Source of the DNA: Stutzerimonas stutzeri
GTDB taxonomy: Bacteria; Pseudomonadota; Gammaproteobacteria; Pseudomonadales; Pseudomonadaceae
Reading direction: 5' to 3'
Assembly: GCF_019090095.1 (NCBI RefSeq)
Contig: NZ_JAGQFP010000003.1
Span: forward strand, 186,001-250,000
DNA: 64,000 bases
Part shown: positions 46,684-56,012 of the stretch, piece by piece
How positions within the stretch are numbered: position 1 is the first letter of the stretch
Layout: every line of letters begins with the position of its first letter
Translations under genes and position numbers: made by a program
Notes under the pieces: generated by a model
The model's database searches: none
The model's input: only the letters and a program-made list of their open reading frames with translations
What the model was told of the DNA's origin: nothing

Positions 46684-48054
46684 ATGGACCCTTCCCCTGC
46701 GTTATCCCCGAGCTACGCCGCTTCTTCCTATTTCGCCGATTTCGGCCTGATTCTCTTTGCGCTGTTCCTGGTCCTGCTCAACGGCTTCTTCGTCGCCGCC
46801 GAGTTCGCCATGGTCAAGCTGCGCGCGACCAAGGTCGAGGCTATCGCCAAGGAGCACGGCTGGCGCGGGCATATCCTGCGCCGGGTGCACCACCAACTCG
46901 ACGCCTACCTGTCGGCTTGCCAGCTGGGTATCACCCTGGCGTCACTGGGCCTGGGCTGGGTCGGCGAGCCGGCCTTCGCCCACTTGCTCGAGCCGCTGCT
47001 GGCCGCCATCGGCGTCGAGTCGCCCGCGATCGTGCATGGCATCGCCTTCTTTACCGCGTTCTTCATCATTTCCTACCTGCATATCGTCGTCGGCGAGCTC
47101 GCGCCCAAGTCCTGGGCAATCCGCAAGCCCGAGCTGCTGTCGCTGTGGACGGCCGTGCCGCTGTACCTGTTCTACTGGGCGATGTATCCAGCCATCTACC
47201 TGCTCAACGCCAGCGCCAACGCCATTTTGCGCATCGCCGGCCAGGGCGAGCCGGGCAGCCATCACGAGCACCACTACAGCCGCGACGAGCTGAAGCTGAT
47301 TCTGCATTCGAACCGTGCGCTGGACCCGGCCAACCAGGACATCAAGGTGCTGGCGTCCGCCGTGGAGATGAGCGAGCTGGAGGTGGCCGACTGGGCCAAC
47401 TCGCGTGAAGACCTGCTGCAATTGGACCATGACGCCTCACTGGCGGAGATCCTCGAGCTGATCCGCCGCCACAAGTACAGCCGTTACCCGGTCTACGACA
47501 GCGAACAGGGCGACTACATCGGCCTGCTGCACATCAAGGACCTGCTGCTGGCACTGGCGGGTGACGAGCAGCTTGCACAGCATTTCGATATCACCGCGCT
47601 GTTGCGGCCGCTGGATCGGGTGTCGCGACATCTGCCGCTGAGCACGCTGCTCGAGCAGCTGCGCCAGGGCGGCGCGCATTTCGTGCTGGTGGAAGAAGGC
47701 GATCACAAGGTGGTGGGCTTCCTGACCATGGAAGACGTGCTTGAAGTGCTGGTCGGCGATATCCAGGACGAGCACCGCAAGACCGAGCGCGGCATCCTCG
47801 CCTATCAGCCGGGCAAGCTGCTGGTCCGCGGCGACACCCCGCTGTACAAGGTCGAACGGCTGTTGAGCGTTGACCTCGACCACATCGAGGCCGACACCCT
47901 GGCCGGCCTGATCTATGAGAGCCTCAAACGCGTTCCGGAAGAGAACGAAGTGCTACGGGTCGACGACCTGCAGATCGTCATCAAGAAAATGCGCGGCCCC
48001 AAGATCGTGCTGGCCAAGGTGCTGCGCCTGGATCATGAGGCTGCACCGCTATAG
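46684..48054 (+). CDS. CNNM/CorC-family transporter (HlyC/CorC family)
   Basis: A 456-residue protein: DUF21/CNNM membrane domain (about 17-200, four helices), a pair of CBS domains (about 220-345) and a CorC_HlyC C-terminal domain (about 365-440). Such proteins are linked to Mg2+/Co2+ movement across the inner membrane. I start at ATG 46684; the longer TTG start at 46654 lacks support. Its place after phoBR matches P. aeruginosa. Confidence 0.9.
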   Translation: MDPSPALSPSYAASSYFADFGLILFALFLVLLNGFFVAAEFAMVKLRATKVEAIAKEHGWRGHILRRVHHQLDAYLSACQLGITLASLGLGWVGEPAFAHLLEPLLAAIGVESPAIVHGIAFFTAFFIISYLHIVVGELAPKSWAIRKPELLSLWTAVPLYLFYWAMYPAIYLLNASANAILRIAGQGEPGSHHEHHYSRDELKLILHSNRALDPANQDIKVLASAVEMSELEVADWANSREDLLQLDHDASLAEILELIRRHKYSRYPVYDSEQGDYIGLLHIKDLLLALAGDEQLAQHFDITALLRPLDRVSRHLPLSTLLEQLRQGGAHFVLVEEGDHKVVGFLTMEDVLEVLVGDIQDEHRKTERGILAYQPGKLLVRGDTPLYKVERLLSVDLDHIEADTLAGLIYESLKRVPEENEVLRVDDLQIVIKKMRGPKIVLAKVLRLDHEAAPL

Positions 48055-48580
48055 CCTGGGCTCGCTGGCCTGAGCCCTTTCTGTGTTTCTTCGGGCGGCC
48101 CTCCGGGCCGCTCCCGCCATCCCTGCGCCGCTGCGCGTAGTCGCAGACGGCTCGATGCGGTCGCTCAAGGCCGTGCCCGTCGGTTGAACACGCCCAGCTG
48201 ACGGTTTTTCACCCGCGCGAACGCCCCTTCGCTCATTTCTTCATTGCCCGCAACAGCGCGCGCCAGACAGTCCCAGGTGGCTAAACGATCGCCAGCAGCC
48301 CCTGGAGGCCAGGCATCTCGCCGACTCCCGCGGGCAACGGGAACGCGGCAGACGCTGAACGCCGGCCTGGCCTGGAGGCCGGTCACAGGATTTTCGAGGA
48401 CGCATCCAGACAAGCGACAGCCGGCTCAGCACGCCAGGATGGTCCTTGGCCTTCAGCTGCCTACACAGCCCCGACGTCACTCCGAAGGCCAAAACCACGG
48501 CGCCATCCAATAAATACAATACCCGCCGACCCCGGTGTCCCGGCGCAGCCGACGAGCCGGAGCGGCGCGAGGGAGCCCCT
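48055..48580. other. 526-base region without a supported gene
   Basis: Between the CorC-like gene and the BCCT-like gene there are only short shadow frames. Two related CCTGGAGGCC palindromes occur near 48302 and 48372, about 70 bases apart; their meaning is unknown. The downstream gene's promoter presumably lies here. Confidence 0.4.
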
Positions 48581-49723
48581 ATGAATATGATTTTATCGGG
48601 CGCGATCATTGTCCTGCTCGCGACCACCTTGCTGATCCTGATGCGCTGGGGCAACCTGCGCTGTACCGGAACGGAGCCAGTGGGCCTGTTCACCTTTCTC
48701 GCCATTCTGTTCACGTCCGGCCTGGACATGGGCCTGATCATCTTCCCACTGACCGAATTTCCCACCTACGCCAAGGAAACCATCTACCAGTTCTCCAACC
48801 CCCTGGCGGTGGAGTTCGGCTTCTGGGGCTTCCTGATCTGGGCCTTCTATTTCATCACCACCTTCTACTTCTGCGTGGTCGAGCCGCGGGTCAAGCTGTT
48901 CGAGCTGCGACCGGTGAAGCTCGTCAACAACGTGGTGATCGTCACCACCTGCGCCTTCACCGCCTACCTGTTCTTGGTCAACATTGCCTGGTACGCGCCC
49001 GAGCTCGGCGACAGCCTGAACTACCTGGTGGTAGCGGCAATCGTTCTGGCAGCGGTCTATTCGAGCACCGACATCCGCTACCTGAAACTGCTCAGCGTCG
49101 GCTCGACCTGGCTGTTCTTCGCGCTGATCGTCGGCATGTGGTGGGCGGCGGATCTCGGCCTGGCCTTCTTCGGCGAGGCGGCAACGCAGATCGGCACCGG
49201 CTACTTCGCCGAACTGCCCGGCTTCATCCTGCCGCTGGGTGACTACCACGCTTTCTATCTGTTCTGGTGGTTCGCCTGGAGCGTGATGATCGGCCAGTTC
49301 GTCTCGCGCTTCGTCGGTGGCCTGCGCACCTGGCAACTGCTGCTGGCGTTGCTGGTCATCCCGTCCATTCCCCTGGCGATCTGGTTCTCGGTGCTCTACG
49401 GCTACTTCACGCTGGATATCGAGGTCGGTCAGTTCGCCAAGCTCGCCATGCTCGGCGTCGGGGTGATCTTCGTCATCAACTCGGTGGATTCGCTGGTACG
49501 GCTGTACACCGATAACCTCGGCATCAGCGTCGAGAGGCTCGGCCGGCCGCGCTTCATTGCCTTGAACGTCGGCCTGCTGATCAGTCTGGTGCTGCTGTTC
49601 AAGTTCACCCCCTTCGAAATCCAGTGGGTGGGCCTGGTGGTGATCGGCCTGTATGCCGCGACCCTGGCACTGCTGCTGTGGCGCCATCGCCCCGCCCTGC
49701 GCGGCATCGGCATCAGCCACTGA
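48581..49723 (+). CDS. Short, divergent BCCT-like transporter
   Basis: A 380-residue membrane protein with about ten helices. Gly-Asn-Leu-Arg-Cys, the stretch Phe-Thr-Phe-Leu-Ala-Ile-Leu-Phe-Thr-Ser-Gly-Leu-Asp-Met-Gly-Leu and the later Phe-Trp-Trp-Phe-Ala-Trp-Ser-x-x-Ile-Gly-Gln-Phe-Val-Ser-Arg resemble the TM5 and TM8 signatures of betaine/choline/carnitine transporters. The usual Gly-Met-Gly-Ile-Gly is changed to Gly-Leu-Asp-Met-Gly, and the protein is well over 100 residues shorter than typical BCCT members, lacking N-terminal helices. GGGAG lies before the ATG. Substrate unknown. Confidence 0.75.
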   Translation: MNMILSGAIIVLLATTLLILMRWGNLRCTGTEPVGLFTFLAILFTSGLDMGLIIFPLTEFPTYAKETIYQFSNPLAVEFGFWGFLIWAFYFITTFYFCVVEPRVKLFELRPVKLVNNVVIVTTCAFTAYLFLVNIAWYAPELGDSLNYLVVAAIVLAAVYSSTDIRYLKLLSVGSTWLFFALIVGMWWAADLGLAFFGEAATQIGTGYFAELPGFILPLGDYHAFYLFWWFAWSVMIGQFVSRFVGGLRTWQLLLALLVIPSIPLAIWFSVLYGYFTLDIEVGQFAKLAMLGVGVIFVINSVDSLVRLYTDNLGISVERLGRPRFIALNVGLLISLVLLFKFTPFEIQWVGLVVIGLYAATLALLLWRHRPALRGIGISH

Positions 49724-49808
49724 GCGCAGCAGCAAGTCGCATGTCGCATGAACAGCGCTGATGCCCGACCGCCCATCAGCGCTTCGCAGCCAGGCGGTCA
49801 AGCAGCGT

Positions 49809-50720
49809 TCAGTCGCCGCCAACCGCGAAATTCGGCAGGCTGTTGACCGGCTGCGAGAAGTCGAAGGGAATCGACTCGACCGCCAGGCCAACGTTGCGCT
49901 GGACCACGAAGTGCAAGTGAGGACCGGTGCTGTTGCCAGTGTTGCCCGAGCGGGCCAAGAGGCTGCCGGTCTCGACGCGCTGGCCCTCCCGAACGCTGAC
50001 CGAACCCTGCATGAGATGCAGGTAGACACCCATGGTGCCGTCGTCATGCAGCACACGGACGAAGTTGCCGGCCGGGTTGTTGCCACGGCCGCTCTGCGCG
50101 TTTTCGACCTTGACCACCATGCCGCCGCGCGCCGCGATGATCGGCGTACCCTCGGGCATGGCGATGTCGGCCGCGTATCGGCCTTTCGGGGTGAAATGGC
50201 TGTACTTGCCGTTGGCGCCCTGGGTCAGACGGAACGGGCCGCCACGCCAGGGCAGCGGGTACTTGTAAGGCTTGGGCAGCAGGCGCGGATCGCCGAGGGC
50301 GTGGCGCAGCTTGGGCGTGTACTTGAGCGGCTTGCTCGGGTCCAGCGGCGCCAGCGTCGCCAGGCGAATCTGGCTGCGCGGCGGCAGCACCCAGCGGATC
50401 GGCTTGTCCGGGGCGCCGACAGCGTTCTGCACGCCGGTCAGCTTGAGCTCGACGTCGACCGGGGCGAACAGGTCGTTGCGCACCACGAGGGTTTCCCCGC
50501 CGGCATGTTTGCGGGTTTCAAGCTTCACCTGGGTATCGAGCTTCTCGACCATGCGGTCGCTGAAGGTGAACACCTTCGCGCCCGGTGCGGCCTGGTCGCT
50601 ATAGGTGACCACGCCGTTGGCGTCGGTGTATTTGTAGATGGTCAGGGCCGAGGCGGACGACGCCAGCCAGCACAACCCGAGCCCCAGAATGATGCGCCCT
50701 AACATAACGGCAGACTTCAT
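49809..50720 (-). CDS. M23-family peptidase-like protein with DUF4124 domain
   Basis: A 303-residue exported protein: signal peptide, DUF4124 region (about 26-60), a linker, and an M23 (LytM) domain (about 165-280). The motif that should read His-x-x-x-Asp is Arg181-Tyr-Ala-Ala-Asp185, so the first zinc histidine is missing; His235 and His268/His270 (Gly-Pro-His-Leu-His) remain. It may be an inactive LytM factor that activates amidases, or bind metal differently. Conserved next to the CorC-like and response-regulator genes in pseudomonads. Confidence 0.88.
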   Translation of the reverse strand: MKSAVMLGRIILGLGLCWLASSASALTIYKYTDANGVVTYSDQAAPGAKVFTFSDRMVEKLDTQVKLETRKHAGGETLVVRNDLFAPVDVELKLTGVQNAVGAPDKPIRWVLPPRSQIRLATLAPLDPSKPLKYTPKLRHALGDPRLLPKPYKYPLPWRGGPFRLTQGANGKYSHFTPKGRYAADIAMPEGTPIIAARGGMVVKVENAQSGRGNNPAGNFVRVLHDDGTMGVYLHLMQGSVSVREGQRVETGSLLARSGNTGNSTGPHLHFVVQRNVGLAVESIPFDFSQPVNSLPNFAVGGD

Positions 50721-50870
50721 GTGGTTATGTATTCAGAGCGCTGCAGACTAGCAGCGCAGCGGGGCATACGCGAGCCACCGACTGTCGGCCTGTGAAATCG
50801 TTCCCGCCAGGTGCTGCTTTTCGGATGAACGGCTCGTCAGTTCACAGCGCAATGACGCTAATCGCGCCGA

Positions 50871-51785
50871 TCAGGCACCTGGCACGAAATGCCGCTGCGC
50901 CGTACCGCGGGCGATCAACCGCGACAGGTAGTCGAGCTTCTGTGGATCACGGTCGACGAATCGGAACGTCAACTGCAACCACTCACTGTCCGGCTTCGGC
51001 TCCAGCGCCGCCACCGCATGCAAATAGCCGTTCAGGCGGGCCACCTCGCCGCCCTCCCCCTGCTCCAGATCGAGCACGGCGCTTTCCAATACCTGCGGCA
51101 GGTTCTCGCCGCGCTTGACCACCAACAGTCCTTCCTTGAGGCTCAGCGCCTTGATCACGCAGGGCTGCGTGCCGCTGGCCAGGCGCAGCTGGCCCTGGCC
51201 GCGGCCACCGCTGGCAGCGGTCGGCTTGGCCGCACCTGGCTGAACCAACGGCGCAGCGAATCCGGGCGCCGGCGAGGACGTCGGTGCAGCGGACGCGGGT
51301 TTGATCACATCGGCCTTGCCGCCGGTCAGTGCCGCCAGCGAGTCATTGGCCATGCCGGTGCTGGTCGGCCGAGGCGGCGCACTGGCCGCCAGCGCATCGA
51401 GCTTGCCAGCGCGACCCAGCGCCTTGCGCACCTTGGTGGTCAGCTGTTCATTGGAGAAGGGTTTGCCGATGAAGTCGGACACCCCGGACTGGATCGCCTG
51501 GACCACGTTCTCCTTGTCACCGCGGCTGGTGACCATGATGAAGGGTGTGGTCTTGAGCCGGTCGTGGGCACGGCACCAGGTCAGCAGCTCGAGGCCGGAC
51601 ATCTCGGGCATTTCCCAGTCGCAGAGAATCAGATCGAAGCTATCGCGATCGAGCATCTGCTGAGCCTTGCGGCCATTCACGGCGTCCTCGATTCGAATGC
51701 CGGGGAAGTGGCTGCGCAACCCTTTCTTGACCAGATCCCGGATGAAGGGCGCGTCATCCACAACCAGCACACTGACCTTGCTCAT
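50871..51785 (-). CDS. CheY-like response regulator with PilZ-like C-terminus
   Basis: A 304-residue regulator. The receiver (about 1-125) has the Asp-Asp pair, phosphoacceptor Asp in Leu-Cys-Asp-Trp-Glu-Met-Pro and Lys in Ile-Gly-Lys-Pro-Phe. An Ala/Pro/Thr-rich linker (about 135-205) leads to a beta-rich C-terminal domain resembling PilZ, without a clear c-di-GMP Arg-x-x-x-Arg motif. No DNA-binding domain. Start at 51785 has AGGAG upstream. No partner kinase nearby. Confidence 0.87.
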   Translation of the reverse strand: MSKVSVLVVDDAPFIRDLVKKGLRSHFPGIRIEDAVNGRKAQQMLDRDSFDLILCDWEMPEMSGLELLTWCRAHDRLKTTPFIMVTSRGDKENVVQAIQSGVSDFIGKPFSNEQLTTKVRKALGRAGKLDALAASAPPRPTSTGMANDSLAALTGGKADVIKPASAAPTSSPAPGFAAPLVQPGAAKPTAASGGRGQGQLRLASGTQPCVIKALSLKEGLLVVKRGENLPQVLESAVLDLEQGEGGEVARLNGYLHAVAALEPKPDSEWLQLTFRFVDRDPQKLDYLSRLIARGTAQRHFVPGA

Positions 51786-52395
51786 CAATCGCTCCTGCTT
51801 GAATGCCCGCCAGCATAGCGGCAGAGGCCGATTGAAAAAAGCACGGCCGACCAGCAGGGCCTCGACCGCTCGACTCATCGGCCGGCGACGGCCTCGCCTG
51901 CCGAGCTGATCCGCGCGCTGATCATGACGCCTCGAACGATCGACAGCGGCACCTGCGCCGTTTCGTTATCGGTTGACCTTAACGGCAGCGTCAAGCTCGC
52001 GGGTTGCGTCGAGATTGCCTGCCGACCCAGCGAAATTGCGCCCTCGTGCGCAGTTGCGTCTGGCCGATCCCCTGCTACGTTTAGTTCTGACAACAATAAT
52101 TAGAAGCGTCGTATGCCAGGCCGAATGACCCAATCCGCGTCGAACGAACTCACCCGCCTCGGCACGACGGCAGACGCCTTCAATGGCGCGACACGCGTTA
52201 CTGCCTTAGCCCCAACCTCAATGCGATCGATACGTCCACGCCCGGCACCTGCTTCCCTGTGCAGTGCCGGTTGGCGTTCGACCGCCGTGATGCTCGGCAG
52301 GTCGACCTGCCGTTCGCTAGCCACGCACACCGTCCCGTCGTGGCAGCCCACCCGGGCCGTCCTGTAAGCGGTCAACCCCTGCAAGGAGATAGGCG
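51786..52395. other. 610-base region without a supported gene
   Basis: The longest gap in the window, between the response regulator and the transporter operon, which read away from it. Open frames here are short and of poor composition. It should contain the transporter promoter; I could not identify a convincing sigma-70 or sigma-54 site. Confidence 0.4.
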
Positions 52396-53607
52396 ATGAT
52401 GAAGCTTCTGGCAATTGCAACGGCAACACTGAGCGCGGCGGCGGCGATACCCGCGACAGCCGCCGAGATATCCGATGGCAAGGTGAAAATCGGCATCCTC
52501 AACGACCAGTCCGGGGTCTACGCCGACTTTGGCGGCAAATGGTCCTATGAGGCGGCCAAGATGGCGGCCGAGGACTTCGGTGGAAAGGTGCAGGGCGCGC
52601 CGATCGAAATCGTGACGGCCGACCACCAGAACAAGCCTGACATCGCCTCCAACATCGCTCGACAGTGGTACGACCGCGAGCAGGTCGACTCGATCATGGA
52701 GCTGACCACCTCCTCCGTGGCGCTCGCGGTGCAAGGCATCTCCAAGGAAAAAAAGAAGATCGACCTGGTGACCGGTGCGGCCACGGTGGAGCTGACCGGC
52801 AAGCAGTGCTCGCCCTATGGCTTCCACTGGGCCTATGACACCCATGCCCTGGCAGTCGGTACCGGCGGTGCGCTGGTATCCCAGGGCGGCAAGAGCTGGT
52901 ACTTCCTCACTGCCGATTACGCCTTCGGTTATTCGCTGGAAGAACAGACCAGCGAGTTCGTCAAAGCCAAGGGCGGCGAGATCAAAGGCGCCGTGCGCCA
53001 TCCACTGGCGACCAACGACTATTCCTCGTTCCTGCTCCAGGCCCAGTCGTCAGGCGCTCAGGTCATCGGCCTGGCCAACGCCGGCCTGGACACCGCCAAC
53101 GCCATCAAGCAGGCCGCGGAGTTCGGCATCGTCGCCAGCGGTCAGCGCCTGGCAGCGCTGCTCTTCACCCTGTCGGAAGTCCACGGGCTCGGCCTCGAGG
53201 CCGCGCAGGGGCTGACCCTGACGGAAAGCTTCTACTGGGACCGTGACGATCAATCCCGTGAATTCGGCAAGCGCTTCTTCGAGCGCACCGGGCGCATGCC
53301 GAACATGGTCCACGCGGGCACCTATTCGGGCGTGATGCAGTACCTCAAGGCCATCGACAAGGTCGGCACCGATGACACCGAAGCGGTCGCCAAGGCCATG
53401 CACGAGATGCCGGTAAACGACCTTTTCGCCCGTAACGGCAAGGTTGGCGCCAACGGCCGCCTGATCAGCGACGTATACCTGATGGAGGTGAAGAAGCCGG
53501 ACGAAAGCAAGCAACCCTGGGATTACTACAAGGTGCTGGCCACCGTTCCGGGCGACGAGGCCTACATCAAGCCAGCCGACAGCGGCTGCGATCTGGTCAA
53601 GCAATAA
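52396..53607 (+). CDS. ABC transporter substrate-binding protein, branched-chain amino acid type
   Basis: A 403-residue periplasmic binding protein with a signal peptide ending Ala-Thr-Ala-Ala-Glu and the HAAT-family opening Lys-Ile-Gly-Ile-Leu-Asn-Asp-Gln-Ser-Gly-Val-Tyr-Ala-Asp. AAGGAG lies seven bases before the first of two adjacent ATGs. Members of this family bind amino acids, amides, urea or aromatic acids; the ligand cannot be read from the sequence. First gene of a five-gene operon. Confidence 0.93.
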   Translation: MMKLLAIATATLSAAAAIPATAAEISDGKVKIGILNDQSGVYADFGGKWSYEAAKMAAEDFGGKVQGAPIEIVTADHQNKPDIASNIARQWYDREQVDSIMELTTSSVALAVQGISKEKKKIDLVTGAATVELTGKQCSPYGFHWAYDTHALAVGTGGALVSQGGKSWYFLTADYAFGYSLEEQTSEFVKAKGGEIKGAVRHPLATNDYSSFLLQAQSSGAQVIGLANAGLDTANAIKQAAEFGIVASGQRLAALLFTLSEVHGLGLEAAQGLTLTESFYWDRDDQSREFGKRFFERTGRMPNMVHAGTYSGVMQYLKAIDKVGTDDTEAVAKAMHEMPVNDLFARNGKVGANGRLISDVYLMEVKKPDESKQPWDYYKVLATVPGDEAYIKPADSGCDLVKQ

Positions 53608-53609
53608 GC

Positions 53610-54422
53610 ATGGCGACCAGCAGTAGCAACCTCGCCGGGGACGCCACGGCGTCCCCGCGCACGGACGATCAGCCGCGCGTCGTACTCTCGGCGCGCGGGC
53701 TGCGCCGCGACTTCGGCGGTTTCGTGGCGGTGAACAACGTCGACCTGGACGTGCACCACGCCCGGGTCCATGCGCTGATCGGCCCCAACGGTGCCGGCAA
53801 GACCACGGTGTTCAACCTCCTGACCAAATTCCTGCAACCCTCGAGCGGCACTATCCGCCTGCTCGACCACGACATCACTCGCACCGACCCGGCCAAGGTG
53901 GCCCGTATGGGACTGGTGCGCTCGTTCCAGATATCCGCCGTGTTTCCGCACCTGAGCGTACTGGAGAACGTCCGCGTAGCGCTGCAGCGGCCCGGCGGCC
54001 TGGCGACCCAGTTCTGGCTGCCGCTGCGCTCGCTGAACCGATTGAACGACCGCGCCATGGCCTTGATCGAGTCGGTCGGCCTGCAGGACGCCTGCAACAG
54101 CCCGGCGGCGGATCTATCCTACGGCCGCAAACGGGTACTGGAGATCGCCACCACCCTGGCCCTGGAACCGAAAGTGCTGTTGCTCGACGAGCCGATGGCG
54201 GGCATGGGCCATGAAGACGTGCACATCGTGTCCGACCTGATCCGCGAGGTCGCCCGTGATCGCGCGGTGCTGATGGTCGAGCACAACCTGAAGGTCGTCG
54301 CCGATCTCTGTCATCAGGTGACGGTGCTGCAGCGCGGGGAAATCCTCACGTCCGGCGACTACCGCAGCGTGAGCCAGGACGCCCGCGTGCGCGAAGCCTA
54401 TATGGGGACCGAAGATGAATGA
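53610..54422 (+). CDS. ABC transporter ATPase, LivG type
   Basis: A 270-residue ATPase: Walker A Gly-Pro-Asn-Gly-Ala-Gly-Lys-Thr-Thr, signature Leu-Ser-Tyr-Gly, Walker B Leu-Leu-Leu-Asp-Glu-Pro and the switch His. The Asp-Glu-Pro-Met-Ala-Gly-Met segment is LivG-like. An N-terminal extension of about 25 residues is unusual. Starts two bases after the binding-protein stop and overlaps the next gene by eight bases. Confidence 0.93.
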   Translation: MATSSSNLAGDATASPRTDDQPRVVLSARGLRRDFGGFVAVNNVDLDVHHARVHALIGPNGAGKTTVFNLLTKFLQPSSGTIRLLDHDITRTDPAKVARMGLVRSFQISAVFPHLSVLENVRVALQRPGGLATQFWLPLRSLNRLNDRAMALIESVGLQDACNSPAADLSYGRKRVLEIATTLALEPKVLLLDEPMAGMGHEDVHIVSDLIREVARDRAVLMVEHNLKVVADLCHQVTVLQRGEILTSGDYRSVSQDARVREAYMGTEDE

Positions 54423-55125
54423 CGCGACCCCTTTGTTGAGCGTGCGCGAACTCAACGCCTGGTATGGCGAGAGCCACGCCCTGCACGGCATCGACCTGGA
54501 CGTGCATCAGGGCGAGACCGTGACACTGCTCGGCCGCAATGGCGTGGGCAAGACCACGGCGCTGCGCTCGATCATGGGCATCATCCGCAAACGGACCGGA
54601 ACCATCCACTTCGACGGCCACGACATGATGCGCATACCGCTGCATCGCGCCGCCCATACGGGCATGGGCTTCGTGCCGGAGGAGCGCGGCATCTTCGCCA
54701 CCCTGACGGTGGACGAGAACCTCAACCTGCCGCCGATCATCGCCAAGGGCGGCATGTCCGCCAGCGAGATCTACGAGCTGTTCCCCAACCTCAAGGAGCG
54801 CCGCAACAGCCCGGGCACCAAGCTGTCCGGCGGGGAGCAGCAGATGCTGGCGATCGCGCGCATCTTGCGCACCGGCGCGAAGCTGCTGCTGCTCGACGAG
54901 CCCACCGAAGGGTTGGCCCCGGTGATCGTCCAGCGCATCGGCGATGTGCTGCTGACGCTCAAGCAGCGCGGCATGACCATCCTGCTGGTCGAGCAGAATT
55001 TCCGCTTCGCCAGCAAAGTCGCTGACCGCTTCTACCTGGTCGACCATGGGCGGATCGTCGACAGTTTCCAGGTCGGCGAGCTGTCGGACCGCATGACCAT
55101 ACTCAACGAAACCCTGGGGGTCTGA
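54415..55125 (+). CDS. ABC transporter ATPase, LivF type
   Basis: A 236-residue ATPase with Gly-Arg-Asn-Gly-Val-Gly-Lys-Thr-Thr, signature Leu-Ser-Gly-Gly-Glu-Gln-Gln and Leu-Leu-Asp-Glu-Pro-Thr-Glu-Gly-Leu-Ala-Pro, the LivF hallmark. It pairs with the LivG-type subunit. It overlaps the gene before it by eight bases and the permease after it by one (TGATG). Confidence 0.93.
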   Translation: MNDATPLLSVRELNAWYGESHALHGIDLDVHQGETVTLLGRNGVGKTTALRSIMGIIRKRTGTIHFDGHDMMRIPLHRAAHTGMGFVPEERGIFATLTVDENLNLPPIIAKGGMSASEIYELFPNLKERRNSPGTKLSGGEQQMLAIARILRTGAKLLLLDEPTEGLAPVIVQRIGDVLLTLKQRGMTILLVEQNFRFASKVADRFYLVDHGRIVDSFQVGELSDRMTILNETLGV

Positions 55126-56012
55126 TGACGGCGATCTTCGGCGTACCTGTACAGGCCTTTCTCGGGCAGTTACTGATCGGCCTGATCAACGGTTCCTTCT
55201 ACGCCATGCTCAGCCTGGGCCTGGCGATCATTTTCGGCCTGATCAAGGTGATCAACTTCGCTCACGGCGCGCAGTACATGATGGGCGCCTTCGCCGGCTT
55301 TCTGCTGCTGAAGGTGCTGGGCATCGGCTACTGGCCGGCGCTGATCCTGGCACCGCTGATCGTCGGCCTGGTCGGTGCGGCGGTGGAGCGGCTGGCGTTG
55401 TCCCGGCTGTACAACCTCGACCATCTCTACGGCCTGCTGTTCACCTTCGGCCTGGCCCTCGCGCTGGAAGGCGCCTTCCGCTACTACTACGGCTCGTCCG
55501 GCCAGCCATATGCGGTGCCGAGCTTGCTGTCAGGCGGTTACAACCTGGGCTTCATGTTCCTGCCCAAGTACCGCGCCTGGGTGGTGGTGGCCTCCTTGCT
55601 GATCTGCCTGAGTACCTGGCTGCTGATCGAAAAAACCAAGCTTGGCTCCTACCTGCGGGCCGCCACCGAGAACCCCACGCTGGTGCGCACCTTCGGCATC
55701 AACGTGCCGCTGCTGCTGACCTTCACCTATGGGCTGGGTGCTGGCCTGGCCGGGCTGGCCGGCATTCTCGCAGCGCCGATCTATCAGGTCAGTCCGCTGA
55801 TGGGCTCGAACCTCATCATCGTGGTGTTCGCCGTGGTGGTGGTAGGCGGCATGGGCTCGATCCTTGGTGCGGTCATCACTGGCTATATGCTGGGAATCCT
55901 CGAAGGCCTGACCAAGGTGTTCTACCCCGAGGCCTCCAATATCGTGATCTTCGTGGTCATGGCGATCGTGTTGCTCGTGCGCCCTGCGGGCTTGATGGGA
56001 AGGGATGGCTGA
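55125..56012 (+). CDS. ABC transporter permease, LivH type
   Basis: A 295-residue inner-membrane permease with about eight helices and the family opening Gly-Leu-Ile-Asn-Gly-Ser-Phe-Tyr-Ala-Met-Leu-Ser-Leu-Gly-Leu. The coupling region Arg-Ala-Ala-Thr-Glu-Asn-Pro is present near residue 180. Overlaps the next permease gene by eight bases. Confidence 0.93.
   Translation: MTAIFGVPVQAFLGQLLIGLINGSFYAMLSLGLAIIFGLIKVINFAHGAQYMMGAFAGFLLLKVLGIGYWPALILAPLIVGLVGAAVERLALSRLYNLDHLYGLLFTFGLALALEGAFRYYYGSSGQPYAVPSLLSGGYNLGFMFLPKYRAWVVVASLLICLSTWLLIEKTKLGSYLRAATENPTLVRTFGINVPLLLTFTYGLGAGLAGLAGILAAPIYQVSPLMGSNLIIVVFAVVVVGGMGSILGAVITGYMLGILEGLTKVFYPEASNIVIFVVMAIVLLVRPAGLMGRDG

Noticed and set aside
52100..52429. 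A 109-codon minus-strand frame in the gap before the transporter
   Set aside because: Overlaps the start and ribosome site of the binding-protein gene, and its composition is unlike real proteins.
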